DNA of 64,000 nt from Chitinophagaceae bacterium (lineage in GTDB: Bacteria > Bacteroidota > Bacteroidia > Chitinophagales > Chitinophagaceae): the NCBI GenBank assembly GCA_947455605.1, contig CANGOX010000003.1:1-64000 (forward strand), written 5' to 3'. Position numbers and translations under genes: made by a program. Below the pieces are notes generated by a model. The model made no database searches, was not told the origin of the DNA, and saw only the letters and a program-made list of their open reading frames with translations. Shown here piece after piece: positions 1-8,907 of the stretch. The stretch's first letter is position 1; each line of letters starts with the position of its first letter.

Positions 1-431
1 ATACATTCCCCATTTTCCAGATGATTCATACGGGCCACATGCAGGTGATGAAAATCTATATGATCGCGTTTTAATCTTTGTAAACTCAGTTCACAGGCTT
101 TGATAATATGGTCTTTTGTATAATCGATCTGGATCTTACCGTTATCGCCAATTTTCTGTCCAACTTTGGATGCAATGAGTACCTCTTTCTGTTTACCGAT
201 TGTATCGCCCAATAAAGATTCGGAATGCCCGAGACCATAAAAATCGGCTGTATCAAAAAAATTGATGCCCGCATCCAGAGCCGCATGAATGGCCTGCTTA
301 GAAACCGCATCGTCTGATGGGCCCCATCCGATTGCCACTTCCCCCACTTCAGCCGCTCCACCAATGGCCCAGGTGCCAAAACCGATCTCACTAACTTCCA
401 TATCTGTATTGCCGAATTTTCTGTATCTCAT
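1..431 (-). CDS. Aldo/keto reductase (partial, C-terminus beyond window)
   Basis: The 143 visible residues, read from the ATG at 431, are a typical aldo/keto reductase N-terminus, beginning MRYRKFGNTDMEVSEIGFGTW. The catalytic tetrad residues Asp (FDTAD), Tyr (ADFYG) and Lys (IASKVGQ) are seen in order, followed by the start of a SLQRL..DHIDFHHLH segment where the fourth residue (His) is expected. The family makes TIM-barrel NAD(P)H-dependent oxidoreductases acting on aldehydes, ketones or sugars in the cytoplasm; the substrate cannot be told. The track ORF 86..391 is an out-of-frame shadow of this gene. A purine-rich GGAAAGAAG precedes the ATG. The gene is divergent from the B12-domain gene at 516. 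Confidence 0.9.
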   Translation of the reverse strand, partial: MRYRKFGNTDMEVSEIGFGTWAIGGAAEVGEVAIGWGPSDDAVSKQAIHAALDAGINFFDTADFYGLGHSESLLGDTIGKQKEVLIASKVGQKIGDNGKIQIDYTKDHIIKACELSLQRLKRDHIDFHHLHVARMNHLENGEC

Positions 432-478
432 CTTCTTTCCGTTTACTTTTAATACCGTAAACCTAAGCACATTTGAAC

Positions 479-486
479 TATTTTTG
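479..486 (+). promoter_or_regulatory. Bacteroidota -7 element TATTTTTG upstream of the B12-domain gene
   Basis: This is an exact match to TAnnTTTG, 29 bases before the ATG at 516. I see no clear -33 TTTG at the expected spacing, so this is a motif-only call. Confidence 0.4.
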
Positions 487-515
487 CGGTATCGTTCTCA
501 ATTAATTCTTACGTC

Positions 516-923
516 ATGAAAAGACCTGTTCGCGTATTAGTTGCCAAGGTAGGACTGGATGGCCACGACCGCGGTGCCAAAGTAATTGCTACTGCTTTAC
601 GTGATGCCGGCATGGAAGTGATCTACACAGGTTTACGTCAAACCCCTGAAATGGTGGTGAATGCCGCCTTACAGGAAGATGTGGATGCGATCGGCATCAG
701 CATACTCAGTGGCGCACACATGACCGTATTTCCCAAAGTAATGGCTCTGATGAAAGAAAAGGGAATGAATGATGTATTGGTTACCGGTGGCGGTATCATT
801 CCCGAAGATGATATGAAAACCCTGAACGGCCTTGGCGTTGGCAAATTATTTGCACCCGGTGCAGCTACATCAGATATTGCCGTATACATTACCGATTGGG
901 TAAAAGCTAATCGTAATTTTTAA
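516..923 (+). CDS. Stand-alone cobalamin-binding domain of a methylmalonyl-CoA mutase-type enzyme
   Basis: This 135-residue protein is only the Rossmann-like B12-binding domain. It has the DxHxxG motif at 15-20 (DGHDRG), in which the His replaces the cobalamin lower ligand. It also has the SxL segment (ISILSG, about 61-66) and the GGG loop (91-93) that packs the nucleotide tail. In acyl-CoA mutases this domain usually sits at the C-terminus of the catalytic chain, but split enzymes encode it separately. It should therefore pair with a separate mutase large subunit, which is not in this window. The catalytic reaction (methylmalonyl-CoA, isobutyryl-CoA or similar) cannot be decided from this domain alone. 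It is transcribed alone, with a convergent neighbour at 944. Confidence 0.9.
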   Translation: MKRPVRVLVAKVGLDGHDRGAKVIATALRDAGMEVIYTGLRQTPEMVVNAALQEDVDAIGISILSGAHMTVFPKVMALMKEKGMNDVLVTGGGIIPEDDMKTLNGLGVGKLFAPGAATSDIAVYITDWVKANRNF

Positions 924-943
924 AGATCCGCAAATCAATTATA

Positions 944-1546
944 TCAGATCTCCGGAAGCCGCAATCTTTTCCTTTTTGAAAATATTCTGATAAACACAAC
1001 TGCACAAACACAGATAAATAATCCTGTATTGTTTTCCAGTCCCGTTTTTTTCAACAGTATATAAATAAGACCGCCGATGGCACAGGCGGTAGCGTACAAT
1101 TCTCCCCGTTTTAAAAGATCCGGCTTTTCACCGCAGAGTATATCTGCCAGTAAACCTCCGAATGTAGCAGTGATCACTCCCATTATAATGGCATAGCCAT
1201 CATTGATGTTGTAAGCTATACTTCTTTCAATACCCGCTGCGGTAAACATTCCCAGACCAATAGCATCAGTAAAAAAGATAGTTTTCTTAAACCTTATCTG
1301 ATTTGAATTGAAAAATGAGACAATGATCACAGCACCTACCACCAATGCTAATGCGAGATAATCATTTACCCAATTCACAGGCCGTATGCCAATTAAAAGA
1401 TCGCGTATAGTACCTCCTCCATAGGCTGTGGCAAAAGCGATAACGGCACCACCAAAAACATCCATGTGATGGGTACGGGCTTTTAATGCACCTGTTACTG
1501 CGAAAATAAAAATACCCGTATACATGATCAATTGAATCAGGTTCAT
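944..1546 (-). CDS. Trimeric intracellular cation (TRIC) channel / UPF0126 membrane protein
   Basis: The 200-residue protein is almost wholly hydrophobic, with about seven membrane segments and the internal duplication typical of UPF0126/TRIC. The first repeat carries AYGGGTIRDLL and the second carries ATFGGLLADILCGE at the equivalent glycine-rich kink. Prokaryotic TRIC proteins form homotrimeric cation channels, often K+ selective; the physiological role here is inferred from the family. The length matches the family. Its 3' end converges on the B12-domain gene with a 20-base gap. The overlapping track ORF at 1362..1661 is a frame shadow. Confidence 0.88.
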   Translation of the reverse strand: MNLIQLIMYTGIFIFAVTGALKARTHHMDVFGGAVIAFATAYGGGTIRDLLIGIRPVNWVNDYLALALVVGAVIIVSFFNSNQIRFKKTIFFTDAIGLGMFTAAGIERSIAYNINDGYAIIMGVITATFGGLLADILCGEKPDLLKRGELYATACAIGGLIYILLKKTGLENNTGLFICVCAVVFIRIFSKRKRLRLPEI

Positions 1547-1648
1547 ATCTCAAAATACAAAACATGCTCATCAATCCACCGGTATTTTCTTTCATCAGGG
1601 AGTTTTCTAATCCATACTTACGGTGTAACTTTATTAAAATAGCAAACC

Positions 1649-2425
1649 ATGTACGCAACACTACTCAGTACTCTCGAAAATGGGATCCTTACCATAACCA
1701 TTAACCGCCCTGATAAATTAAACGCATTAAACAAACAGGTATTTACAGATCTGAATGCTGTTTTAGATGAGATCTATTCCAACCCGGAGATCAAATCAGT
1801 AATCATTACCGGTTCTGGTCAAAAAGCATTTGTGGCCGGGGCTGATATCAGTGAGTTCAGCAGTTTTACCAGGGAGCAAAGTATGGCATTGGCTAAAGGC
1901 GGACAGGATACATTCCTCCGGATTGAAAATGCTCCTAAACCGATTCTGGGTTGTATCAATGGTTTTGCCCTCGGTGGCGGGTGTGAACTGGCCATGAGTT
2001 GCCATTTCCGCATCGCATCGGATAATGCGAAGTTTGGCCAGCCGGAAGTAAATCTGGGCTTGATACCCGGTTATGGTGGCACACAACGTTTGGTACAATT
2101 GATCGGCAAAGGGAGAGCATTGGAATTATTGATGAGTGCAGGTATGATCGATGCAAATACAGCTTTGCAATATGGACTCGTAAACTATGTAGTACCTCAG
2201 GAAGAACTGCTTGCCAAAGCGAAATCTATTTTAGAGGTGATCAATAGCAAGGCGCCTGTAGCAGTTGGCAAATGTATTGAAGCTGCCAATGCTGTTTTTG
2301 ATGAAACCAAAAACGGGTATGCAGTGGAAGTAAATGGTTTTGGAGATTGTTTTGATACGGCAGATATGAAAGAAGGGACAACAGCTTTTCTTGAAAAAAG
2401 GAAAGCAGTGTTCACTGGAAAATAA
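1649..2425 (+). CDS. Enoyl-CoA hydratase / crotonase family
   Basis: This 258-residue protein is full length for a crotonase. It has INRPDKLNAL near residue 19, the oxyanion-hole segment GADIS (64-68) and ALGGGCELA (107-115). Both acid/base glutamates of true hydratases are present with the canonical spacing of 20, at E113 and E133 (the second in GQPEVNLGLIPG). This argues for water addition to trans-2-enoyl-CoA in beta-oxidation rather than an isomerase or decarboxylase. A near-consensus -7 (TAACTTTA, 1626-1633) precedes the gene. It stands alone, divergent from the TRIC gene and convergent with the phosphodiesterase gene. Confidence 0.93.
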   Translation: MYATLLSTLENGILTITINRPDKLNALNKQVFTDLNAVLDEIYSNPEIKSVIITGSGQKAFVAGADISEFSSFTREQSMALAKGGQDTFLRIENAPKPILGCINGFALGGGCELAMSCHFRIASDNAKFGQPEVNLGLIPGYGGTQRLVQLIGKGRALELLMSAGMIDANTALQYGLVNYVVPQEELLAKAKSILEVINSKAPVAVGKCIEAANAVFDETKNGYAVEVNGFGDCFDTADMKEGTTAFLEKRKAVFTGK

Positions 2426-2426
2426 A

Positions 2427-2551
2427 CCTCTGCGCAACCTCATGTAACTCCGCTACTCTGCGGTGAAAAGAAGTTTTATTTTCATGCCAAGTTTCCTATT
2501 GGAACCTTTTATTCACCACAGAGACAGGGAGGGGCAGCGTTTACGCAGAGA
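2427..2551. repeat. Long imperfect inverted repeat at a convergent gene junction
   Basis: The left arm (2427-2466, beginning CCTCTGCG and ending GCGGTGAA) and the right arm (2512-2551, TTCACCACAGAG to ACGCAGAGA) are imperfect reverse complements that fill the gap between the enoyl-CoA hydratase and the phosphodiesterase. The words resemble the ACAGAGAC-type intergenic repeats common in this phylum. Position and pairing suggest a two-way transcript end, although no clean T-run follows. Confidence 0.6.
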
Positions 2552-3634
2552 TTATTTGATAGCCGTTTTTATCTCATCAGCTACAGAGTGTTCTGCTTTG
2601 AAAGTATAGCCCATCAACTTAGACAGTGTTTGTGCAAATTGTTTTTGGTATAACTGCACATTATTTTTCATTTCGCCGGAAGCAGGTGTGCCAGGTCCCA
2701 GGATAGCCATCCATATTTCATTGGCACCATCAACAGATCTTCCGTGACTTGTCCATTTGTATTTTTCTTTATCACCGCGGCCATGATCGGTTGTAAACAG
2801 TAAAGTAGTTTTATTTCTATACTGCGGATCGGATTGTACAAAATCCCAGATCTCCTTAACCCAGGCATCTACCTGATGGGCGGAATTGAGATAATATTTA
2901 TAATCGCGGCCATGGGCAAACTCATCCGTTTCACCATAGGATATAAAAAGTACCCTTGGTTTTTTTGTTTTCAAGTGCTCCATGGCTCCATAATGGGTAA
3001 ATACATCAAAACTTTCTTCCGTCCAGGCTTTGTGTGCATTATCGAGCATTGTATTGATTAGCCGCTCGTTCGAAGAAGGATATTTCCCGCCAAAATGTTC
3101 ATAAGCAGCAATTACCGGTATACCGCTCTTTTTTTCATCCAGGATCCGGTTAAAAGCATCCCAGGCTGCAAATGCTGCAACCCTTCCCTTTAATCTTTTC
3201 TGCTTATTGAAAAATTCGAGAACGGTTGTGTTCGGATTGGCTTTGTATTCGTTCTTATTGACTGCTGTATCTACAAAACCGCACATAATTTCGCTGTAAC
3301 CCGGATAAGAGAACCAATACGGATTTGACACATCCAGCTTATTATTCAATAGCCGGTTACCATATACCTGGCCTTTCACCGCAATCGTATTCCATAAAAA
3401 TGGAAGGAGTTTTTTCCGGCGCACTGCAACATCATCATCCCAGTATTTTTGAAACAAATTAAGACTGTCGTCCTGGTTGAAGCGTTTGTCAGTACCGATC
3501 TCTTTGTCCATACCACTAAACACCTCCTGCCAACGAAAACCATCGGTGGTAATAATGATCAGGTTTTCTGTTTGCTGTGAATACACCCAGGTAGCCGAAC
3601 AAAAAAGAAACAGTAAAATAAAAAATTGCTTCAT
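2552..3634 (-). CDS. Secreted alkaline phosphatase-superfamily protein (type I phosphodiesterase-like)
   Basis: The 360-residue protein begins with a Sec signal peptide ending around YSQ-QT. The core has metal-binding motifs of the alkaline phosphatase superfamily: IIITTDGFRWQEVF near residue 27, SYGETDEFAHGRDY in the middle and FTTDHGRGD near 280. These imply a two-metal phospho- or sulfo-hydrolase outside the cytoplasm. The substrate is unknown, and 'sulfatase-like' or 'phosphoglyceromutase-like' labels are used for relatives. It lies 21 bases after the fucosidase gene on the same strand, so the two are probably cotranscribed and may act together on a modified glycan; that link is inference. 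Confidence 0.82.
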   Translation of the reverse strand: MKQFFILLFLFCSATWVYSQQTENLIIITTDGFRWQEVFSGMDKEIGTDKRFNQDDSLNLFQKYWDDDVAVRRKKLLPFLWNTIAVKGQVYGNRLLNNKLDVSNPYWFSYPGYSEIMCGFVDTAVNKNEYKANPNTTVLEFFNKQKRLKGRVAAFAAWDAFNRILDEKKSGIPVIAAYEHFGGKYPSSNERLINTMLDNAHKAWTEESFDVFTHYGAMEHLKTKKPRVLFISYGETDEFAHGRDYKYYLNSAHQVDAWVKEIWDFVQSDPQYRNKTTLLFTTDHGRGDKEKYKWTSHGRSVDGANEIWMAILGPGTPASGEMKNNVQLYQKQFAQTLSKLMGYTFKAEHSVADEIKTAIK

Positions 3635-3655
3635 GTAAACATTTTATAAAACAGC

Positions 3656-5779
3656 TTAATGAAACAGAACTGTTGATGGCACTTCTGTCTTAGTCTGACC
3701 AATGGGTTGATAACTAAACAGCAGGTTATTGCCTCCACCACTGTCAAAATAAGAAAGTTTTATCATATGATAGCCTTTCTCTAAAAAACATTTGCCTTCT
3801 TTTTCTTCAAAACCGTGATTTCCATCGTTGTTTACGATCAGTTGGCCATCTATTTCGAGAATACTGCCATCATCGCTGGTAGTGAAAAACGTATAACCGG
3901 CGGTCTTCTCAATTTTAATAAATCCTTCAAACACCAGTCCGTATTTCTCTTTTCGCAGTTTGACACTGGTGTTTACCATATCTGTCACACCACGATTCAT
4001 TGGAGTGTTTGCCTGAAAAACAGACATATTCATTTTCACCCCTTCAAAATATTGATAAGACAGCCCTTTTTGCAAGGACCCCGTTTTTACAGCTTTAAGT
4101 AAACTCAGACCTGTTATCTTTATTTCGGCGGTATCACTGGGTGCACTGTTATTATCTTTTACAGCAAAAGATCTGACCATTGCATCGCCTTTTATCAGGA
4201 ATGGTTGTGAATAGACAACCGGCTGACCCTCACCTATGATATAGGAAATTTTTACGCCTGGGTCACCGGAAGCAATCGAAACGCTAGCCCCAGACATATC
4301 TGGTTGATAATTCAATTCCATCTTCGGTTTTCGCAGGAAAGAGCCATAGTTGCTGATCTTCACTACATAGGCATAAGGTGATTTTATTTTATTGGGATCA
4401 TATTCGGGCAATGTAACCACCACATCTTTCCCATTTCTAACAGCAGATACTTTTTCTTTGACAGATAAAAAAGAAACATCAGCAATAGACCCGTTCAAAG
4501 GCAGATCCTTCAGCACCAGCTTCCGGTTGGAAGGGAATTTCGGAAAAATGGCATACAGCGAATTGGTGTTGGCATTGTAAGTATAAAACACTTCTTTCAC
4601 GGCATAACCCGGCGATGGATCAACAGTTAGCTTCATCATAATATCTTCATCCTTTTTTGCCGTATAATCTCTCTTGCCTTCGCTCCACTGACTAACTTTT
4701 TTCCATCTTGTGGTACCGTAGATCGCCTCTCCGTTTATTTTCAGCCAGTCGCCTATCTGCAGCAGGCGTTCCTGCATAATGGGTGGGATTTTACCATGTT
4801 CATCAGGGCCAATATCCAACAAGAAATTACCTCCACGGCTAACTTTATCCAATAAATGATAGACCAGTGATTGTGCAGAATTATAATCCCAGGCATCTTC
4901 CTCACGGTTATACCCATAGGAATAACCCATACCACGGCTCTCTTCCCATACATGGTTCTCAAAATCCAGATCGGGTTGGTATTCCGGTGTATAAACAGAT
5001 CCATGTTTAAAACGGAGGCCTTTACCCCAACGGTCGTAGGTAACAATTTTGTCTTTCACCGGACTTTCATTATACATCCAGCTGAGAAACTCTTTCGATT
5101 TCCAGGTTTCGTCACTTTCATCCCAATCGCCGTCTGTCCAGAACACATCCGGCTGATAGGTATTAATGAGTTCTTTCATTTGTGGCCACATATGCTCGGT
5201 TGCATAGCGTTTATGATCCGTTTTCCATAAAGGGTTGAACCATTCGTACAAAGAATAATACATACCGGCCCGAACCGATGTTTTACGAACGGCTTTAAAA
5301 AGATCACCTAAGAGATCTCGTTTGGGGCCCACTTCTTTGGCATTCCAGGGAAAACCCCAGGTTCGACTGGCTTCCTTACTGGGCCATAAGGCAAAGCCAT
5401 CATGGTGCTTGGATGTGAGCACAATATATTTTGCCCCGGATTGTTCAAAAACCCTGGCCCATTCATCAGGGTTAAATAACTCTGCTTTGAACTGATCTGC
5501 CAGCTGATAGTAAGTAAGGTTTCCGAATTTAGCCAGATGAAAAGCTTTCTTGGCACTATCTCCGCCCTGTAAGCTATTCTGGTACCATTCTGCATAGCTT
5601 CCCTTGGTGGTATAAGCGGGAACGGCATACACTCCCCAGTGAATAAAGATGCCGAATTTACTATCACCAAACCATTGCGGAACCGGGCGTTTGTCTAAGG
5701 ATTCCCAGGTGGGTTGGTAAGTTTGTGCTGATGAAACCATTGAGGTAACGAGCAGGCCAAGCAGGATTGTTTTTCTCAT
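3656..5779 (-). CDS. Secreted GH29 alpha-L-fucosidase with C-terminal PA14 domain
   Basis: The 707-residue protein has a signal peptide (cleavage near SSA-QT, residue 18) and an N-terminal GH29 barrel (about 25-370) with KFGIFIHWG, SKHHDGFALW and the nucleophile segment FWTDGDW (D216). This is followed by a beta-sandwich and a chitobiase/Fn3-like segment (about 480-560), then a PA14 domain (about 590-700, with TSDDGSILEIDG) that often binds glycans. The family hydrolyses terminal alpha-L-fucose by a retaining mechanism; the linkage preference is not visible. No T9SS tail is seen, so a periplasmic or surface location is open. It is first gene of a pair with the phosphodiesterase gene downstream. 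Confidence 0.93.
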   Translation of the reverse strand: MRKTILLGLLVTSMVSSAQTYQPTWESLDKRPVPQWFGDSKFGIFIHWGVYAVPAYTTKGSYAEWYQNSLQGGDSAKKAFHLAKFGNLTYYQLADQFKAELFNPDEWARVFEQSGAKYIVLTSKHHDGFALWPSKEASRTWGFPWNAKEVGPKRDLLGDLFKAVRKTSVRAGMYYSLYEWFNPLWKTDHKRYATEHMWPQMKELINTYQPDVFWTDGDWDESDETWKSKEFLSWMYNESPVKDKIVTYDRWGKGLRFKHGSVYTPEYQPDLDFENHVWEESRGMGYSYGYNREEDAWDYNSAQSLVYHLLDKVSRGGNFLLDIGPDEHGKIPPIMQERLLQIGDWLKINGEAIYGTTRWKKVSQWSEGKRDYTAKKDEDIMMKLTVDPSPGYAVKEVFYTYNANTNSLYAIFPKFPSNRKLVLKDLPLNGSIADVSFLSVKEKVSAVRNGKDVVVTLPEYDPNKIKSPYAYVVKISNYGSFLRKPKMELNYQPDMSGASVSIASGDPGVKISYIIGEGQPVVYSQPFLIKGDAMVRSFAVKDNNSAPSDTAEIKITGLSLLKAVKTGSLQKGLSYQYFEGVKMNMSVFQANTPMNRGVTDMVNTSVKLRKEKYGLVFEGFIKIEKTAGYTFFTTSDDGSILEIDGQLIVNNDGNHGFEEKEGKCFLEKGYHMIKLSYFDSGGGNNLLFSYQPIGQTKTEVPSTVLFH

Positions 5780-5880
5780 ATAGACGGGATATAACTGAAA
5801 AATAACGAAAATCTGCGGATTAAAACCTGCGGTTCATTAGACGTTAGTCGTTAGTATTGAGTCTAGGATTCACTATGTCG

Positions 5881-5948
5881 ATAGTCTATGTGCCATGGTC
5901 TATTGACTATGGTTGTTTCACTCACGATTCACGTCTCACGATTCACGA
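5881..5948. repeat. Intergenic repeat words upstream of fumC
   Basis: The 220-base gap 5780-6000 contains no gene. It holds a TAGTCTATG...CCATGGTC...GACTATGG cluster, with an ATAGTC/GACTAT inverted pair. It then holds two adjacent 14-base units CTCACGATTCACGt and CTCACGATTCACGa (5921-5934, 5935-5948). The same words recur, mostly inverted, at 19101-19205, 58439-58562 and 61583-61660. The fumC promoter element lies directly after them. Confidence 0.65.
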
Positions 5949-5955
5949 TAAGCGT

Positions 5956-5963
5956 TACCTTTG
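5956..5963 (+). promoter_or_regulatory. -7 element TACCTTTG of fumC
   Basis: This is an exact TAnnTTTG match, 37 bases before the fumC ATG, giving a predicted leader of about 30 bases. The -33 element is not clear. Confidence 0.55.
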
Positions 5964-6000
5964 CCGGGCAAAAGATAGCTTACCTATAAAAATCTGAAAC

Positions 6001-7401
6001 ATGGACTACCGAATTGAGAAAGACACCATGGGCGAGGTAAATGTTCCCGCCAATGTTTACTGGGGTGCACAAACCCAGCGCAGTATCGACAACTTTAAGA
6101 TCGCACAGGATATCAATAAGATGCCGAAAGAGATCATCAAAGCTTTTGCTTACCTGAAAAAAGCGGCTGCGTTAACCAACCTCGATGCCGGTGTATTACC
6201 AGAAGAAAAAGCAACTTTAATTGGTCAGGTTTGTGATGAGATCCTTGCAGGAAAATTAGATGATCAGTTTCCACTCGTTGTTTGGCAAACCGGCAGTGGC
6301 ACCCAGAGCAATATGAATGTGAATGAAGTGGTGGCTTATCGCGGCCATGTGATCAAAGGTGGTTCCTTAACTGATAAGGACAAATTCTTACACCCGAATG
6401 ATGATGTAAATAAATCACAATCGTCGAACGACACTTTTCCAACAGCGATGCATATTGCTGCTTATAAGATCTTACTTGAAACAACCATTCCCGGTATTGA
6501 AAAGCTGAGAGATACCCTTGCAAAGAAGAGTAAGGATTTTATGCATGTGGTAAAGATCGGACGTACCCATTTTATGGATGCAACGCCGCTTACGCTTGGA
6601 CAGGAGATCAGTGGTTATGTATCACAATTGAATCATGGATTAAAAGCCATTAAGAATACGCTGGATCACTTAAGCGAACTCGCATTGGGTGGAACCGCAG
6701 TTGGTACAGGTATCAATACGCCAAAAGGATATGATGTAAACGTTGCCAAACATATTGCGGCTCTCACAGGTTTGCCATTTGTTACGGCAGAAAATAAATT
6801 TGAAGCCCTTGCTGCACACGATGCTATCGTGGAAGCACATGGTGCATTGAAAACCGTTGCCGTTAGTCTGATGAAGATCGCCAATGATATCCGTATGTTA
6901 TCATCAGGCCCCAGAAGTGGTATCGGTGAATTATTTATACCTGATAATGAACCCGGCTCTTCCATTATGCCAGGTAAGGTAAACCCTACGCAGTGTGAAG
7001 CCTTAACCATGATTGCAGCGCAGGTAATGGGCAATGATGTAGCCATCAATATAGGTGGTGCTACCGGACATTTTGAGCTGAATGTTTTCAAACCCGTTAT
7101 GATCTTTAATTTCTTACACAGTGCCCGCCTGATTGGTGATGGCTGTGTAAGCTTTAATGATAAGTGTGCCATTGGCCTCGCTCCTATTGAAGCCAATATC
7201 AAGAAACACGTTGATAACAGTTTGATGCTGGTTACTGCACTCAATACCAAGATCGGGTATTACAAAGCTGCCGAGATCGCACAAAAAGCACATAAAGAAG
7301 GAACCACCTTAAAAGAGATGGCCGTAAAACTGGGCTATCTTACTCCGGAAGAATTTGATGCATGGGTGATACCCGGGAATATGGTGGGGGAGATCAAATG
7401 A
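6001..7401 (+). CDS. fumC: Class II fumarate hydratase
   Basis: The 466-residue protein has the normal length for the iron-independent, tetrameric fumarase that interconverts fumarate and L-malate in the TCA cycle. Family motifs in order are the N-terminal [26 protein letters not shown], a [11 protein letters not shown] segment, [16 protein letters not shown] and the fumarase/aspartase signature [11 protein letters not shown]. Those motifs, the QTQRS N-terminus and the C-terminal sequence fit fumarase better than aspartase. It has its own promoter element at 5956 and a strong terminator at 7432. The 194-residue antisense ORF inside it is a shadow. Confidence 0.97.
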   Translation: MDYRIEKDTMGEVNVPANVYWGAQTQRSIDNFKIAQDINKMPKEIIKAFAYLKKAAALTNLDAGVLPEEKATLIGQVCDEILAGKLDDQFPLVVWQTGSGTQSNMNVNEVVAYRGHVIKGGSLTDKDKFLHPNDDVNKSQSSNDTFPTAMHIAAYKILLETTIPGIEKLRDTLAKKSKDFMHVVKIGRTHFMDATPLTLGQEISGYVSQLNHGLKAIKNTLDHLSELALGGTAVGTGINTPKGYDVNVAKHIAALTGLPFVTAENKFEALAAHDAIVEAHGALKTVAVSLMKIANDIRMLSSGPRSGIGELFIPDNEPGSSIMPGKVNPTQCEALTMIAAQVMGNDVAINIGGATGHFELNVFKPVMIFNFLHSARLIGDGCVSFNDKCAIGLAPIEANIKKHVDNSLMLVTALNTKIGYYKAAEIAQKAHKEGTTLKEMAVKLGYLTPEEFDAWVIPGNMVGEIK

Positions 7402-7505
7402 TTAATTAGTAGTTAGTAATTAATAATTAGAAATAAAAGGAAGCGCTTTAATAAGTTGCTTCCTTTTATTTTTTTCATACTTACTAACTACCCATTACTA
7501 ATTAT
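7402..7505. repeat. AT-rich inverted repeat pair enclosing the fumC terminator
   Basis: TTAGTAGTTAGTAATTAATAATTAG words (7402-7430) and their approximate reverse complement ACTTACTAACTACCCATTACTAATTA (7479-7504) flank the terminator hairpin, giving a nested structure at a convergent junction. The same TTAGTAATTA word family appears at 14273-14302. Confidence 0.6.
7432..7476 (+). terminator. Intrinsic terminator after fumC
   Basis: A perfect 13-base stem (AATAAAAGGAAGC, 7432-7444, with 7458-7470) with a 13-base loop is followed by a T-run. The A/T-flanked stem could also act on the minus strand for the convergent cytochrome operon. Confidence 0.85.
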
Positions 7506-8905
7506 TTTTTAATCACGGGAGCTTTGAGTAATTGTGTATCTGCAGGAATATTTTCCAGATGATAATTACCGGAATCGATCACTGTTTTTGGAAATTGTTT
7601 TTGCAGGGTTGTAAAATCATTTGTTTTCACCATCGTTTGCCCGAGATAAAGTTCATCCAGTTTGGATAATGGTTTTAACAGGGCTATCCCTTTGACAGAA
7701 ATTCTTGTACCTACCAGATTTAGGTAGAGCAGGTTATTGAGTCCTGAAAGATTAGCAATCGATTCATCCGTAAGATTGGTATGTTCAATACTCAATCGAG
7801 TAAGGTTATTGCACTGGCCGATCAGCTTCCACGAATCTTTTGACAGGTCTGCATAACCTAGTTTTAACCAAACGATCTGTTTACTGATTGGGGCCAGCAA
7901 AGCCACCACCTTATCGCTAATTTTTGGAATACTTACAAAATTCACGTTTAACCAGTTACTGTTGGCAGCAACAGGTAATACAATTACACCGGCTTTTCTT
8001 AAGGAATCCAATGCAGCTTCGGGTGCTTTCGCAATGTTTCCTTCAGGAATAGCCGGTTTCTTTACCGATACTACGGCAGATTGCATAGCCAGCAATGCCG
8101 GCATCACCTTCGGTTCTTGCACAACTTCTTTTACTTTCTTAACAAAGCCGGCATTACTGCTGATCCACCAGTTAATCAAGGTCATTTCCTGCTCTGTTAA
8201 CTGGGGTTTCCCTTTGGGTGGCATATGTTTTTCTTCCAACGGATCGAGTGTAGATCGTTTGTAGATCTCGCTGCCCAGAGGATTGCCTGATTCGAATACT
8301 TTACCGTCTTTCCCTCCTTTGAGAATCCAGTCTTTCCCATCCAGTCTTAATCCACCTTTTTGTTTGGTGGCACTGTGGCAACCGCCACATTTGTCCTGAA
8401 GGATGGGTTGGATGATATCATTAAATACCTGAGCCTCCTGCACATTGATAATGTTTTTTCTGGCAGATCTACTGCTGTCAGATTTGCTATTGAATGCTTT
8501 AGTAAGAAACCCTTCCCCATGTGTTAAGGTTCCACCTAAATGTCCGGTGATAATGATCAGTAAAAATGTAAGGACTGAAATAACTTTCTTTAAACCAGTG
8601 TTGGGTTTGTTGGATAGCTGGTAGCCTATTAAAGAAAAAACCGATACCGAAATTCCCATCCATTTATGATAGTCCAATGTATCTTCATCATATTCTCCAC
8701 CGGTAGATAAACTCCAGCCTGTAACACAGGAAAGTACAGCACTGATCATCCCCAGCAAAAAAGCAATCCGAACTGCGGGCAGAATACCCGCATATTTTTC
8801 TTTGCCGCTCATCCAATGAAACAACAATGCCAGGAACAGAAAACCGATTGGTAAGTGTACCAATACTGGGTGAAAATTTCCAATCAATGCAAATACATTA
8901 CTCAT
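7502..8905 (-). CDS. Membrane cytochrome c-domain protein with DUF2231-like N-terminus and C-terminal leucine-rich repeats
   Basis: The 467-residue protein starts with four or so membrane helices of DUF2231 type (FHPVLVHLPIGFLFLALLFHW; WMGISVSVFSLIGY; a third near 108). It continues with one planctomycete-type cytochrome domain having heme motif CGGCH (about residue 172) and a downstream MPPKGKPQLT loop, and ends with about four leucine-rich repeats (LTRLSIEHTNLTDESI, LLYLNLVGTRIS and so on). It is the last gene of a four-gene operon, two bases after the isomerase-like gene. The family role is unsettled; electron transfer linked to extracytoplasmic sugar oxidation is an inference from neighbours. 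Confidence 0.85.
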   Translation of the reverse strand: MSNVFALIGNFHPVLVHLPIGFLFLALLFHWMSGKEKYAGILPAVRIAFLLGMISAVLSCVTGWSLSTGGEYDEDTLDYHKWMGISVSVFSLIGYQLSNKPNTGLKKVISVLTFLLIIITGHLGGTLTHGEGFLTKAFNSKSDSSRSARKNIINVQEAQVFNDIIQPILQDKCGGCHSATKQKGGLRLDGKDWILKGGKDGKVFESGNPLGSEIYKRSTLDPLEEKHMPPKGKPQLTEQEMTLINWWISSNAGFVKKVKEVVQEPKVMPALLAMQSAVVSVKKPAIPEGNIAKAPEAALDSLRKAGVIVLPVAANSNWLNVNFVSIPKISDKVVALLAPISKQIVWLKLGYADLSKDSWKLIGQCNNLTRLSIEHTNLTDESIANLSGLNNLLYLNLVGTRISVKGIALLKPLSKLDELYLGQTMVKTNDFTTLQKQFPKTVIDSGNYHLENIPADTQLLKAPVIKK

Positions 8906-8907
8906 GA

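Noticed and set aside
1362-1661. Frameshifted or second gene overlapping the TRIC channel gene
   Set aside because: It is the -1 frame of the same strand. The main ORF is full length with both family motifs, so no frameshift is needed.
6666-7250. 194-residue minus-strand ORF inside fumC
   Set aside because: It is wholly antisense to a clear fumarase gene, with low-complexity composition and no family signal.
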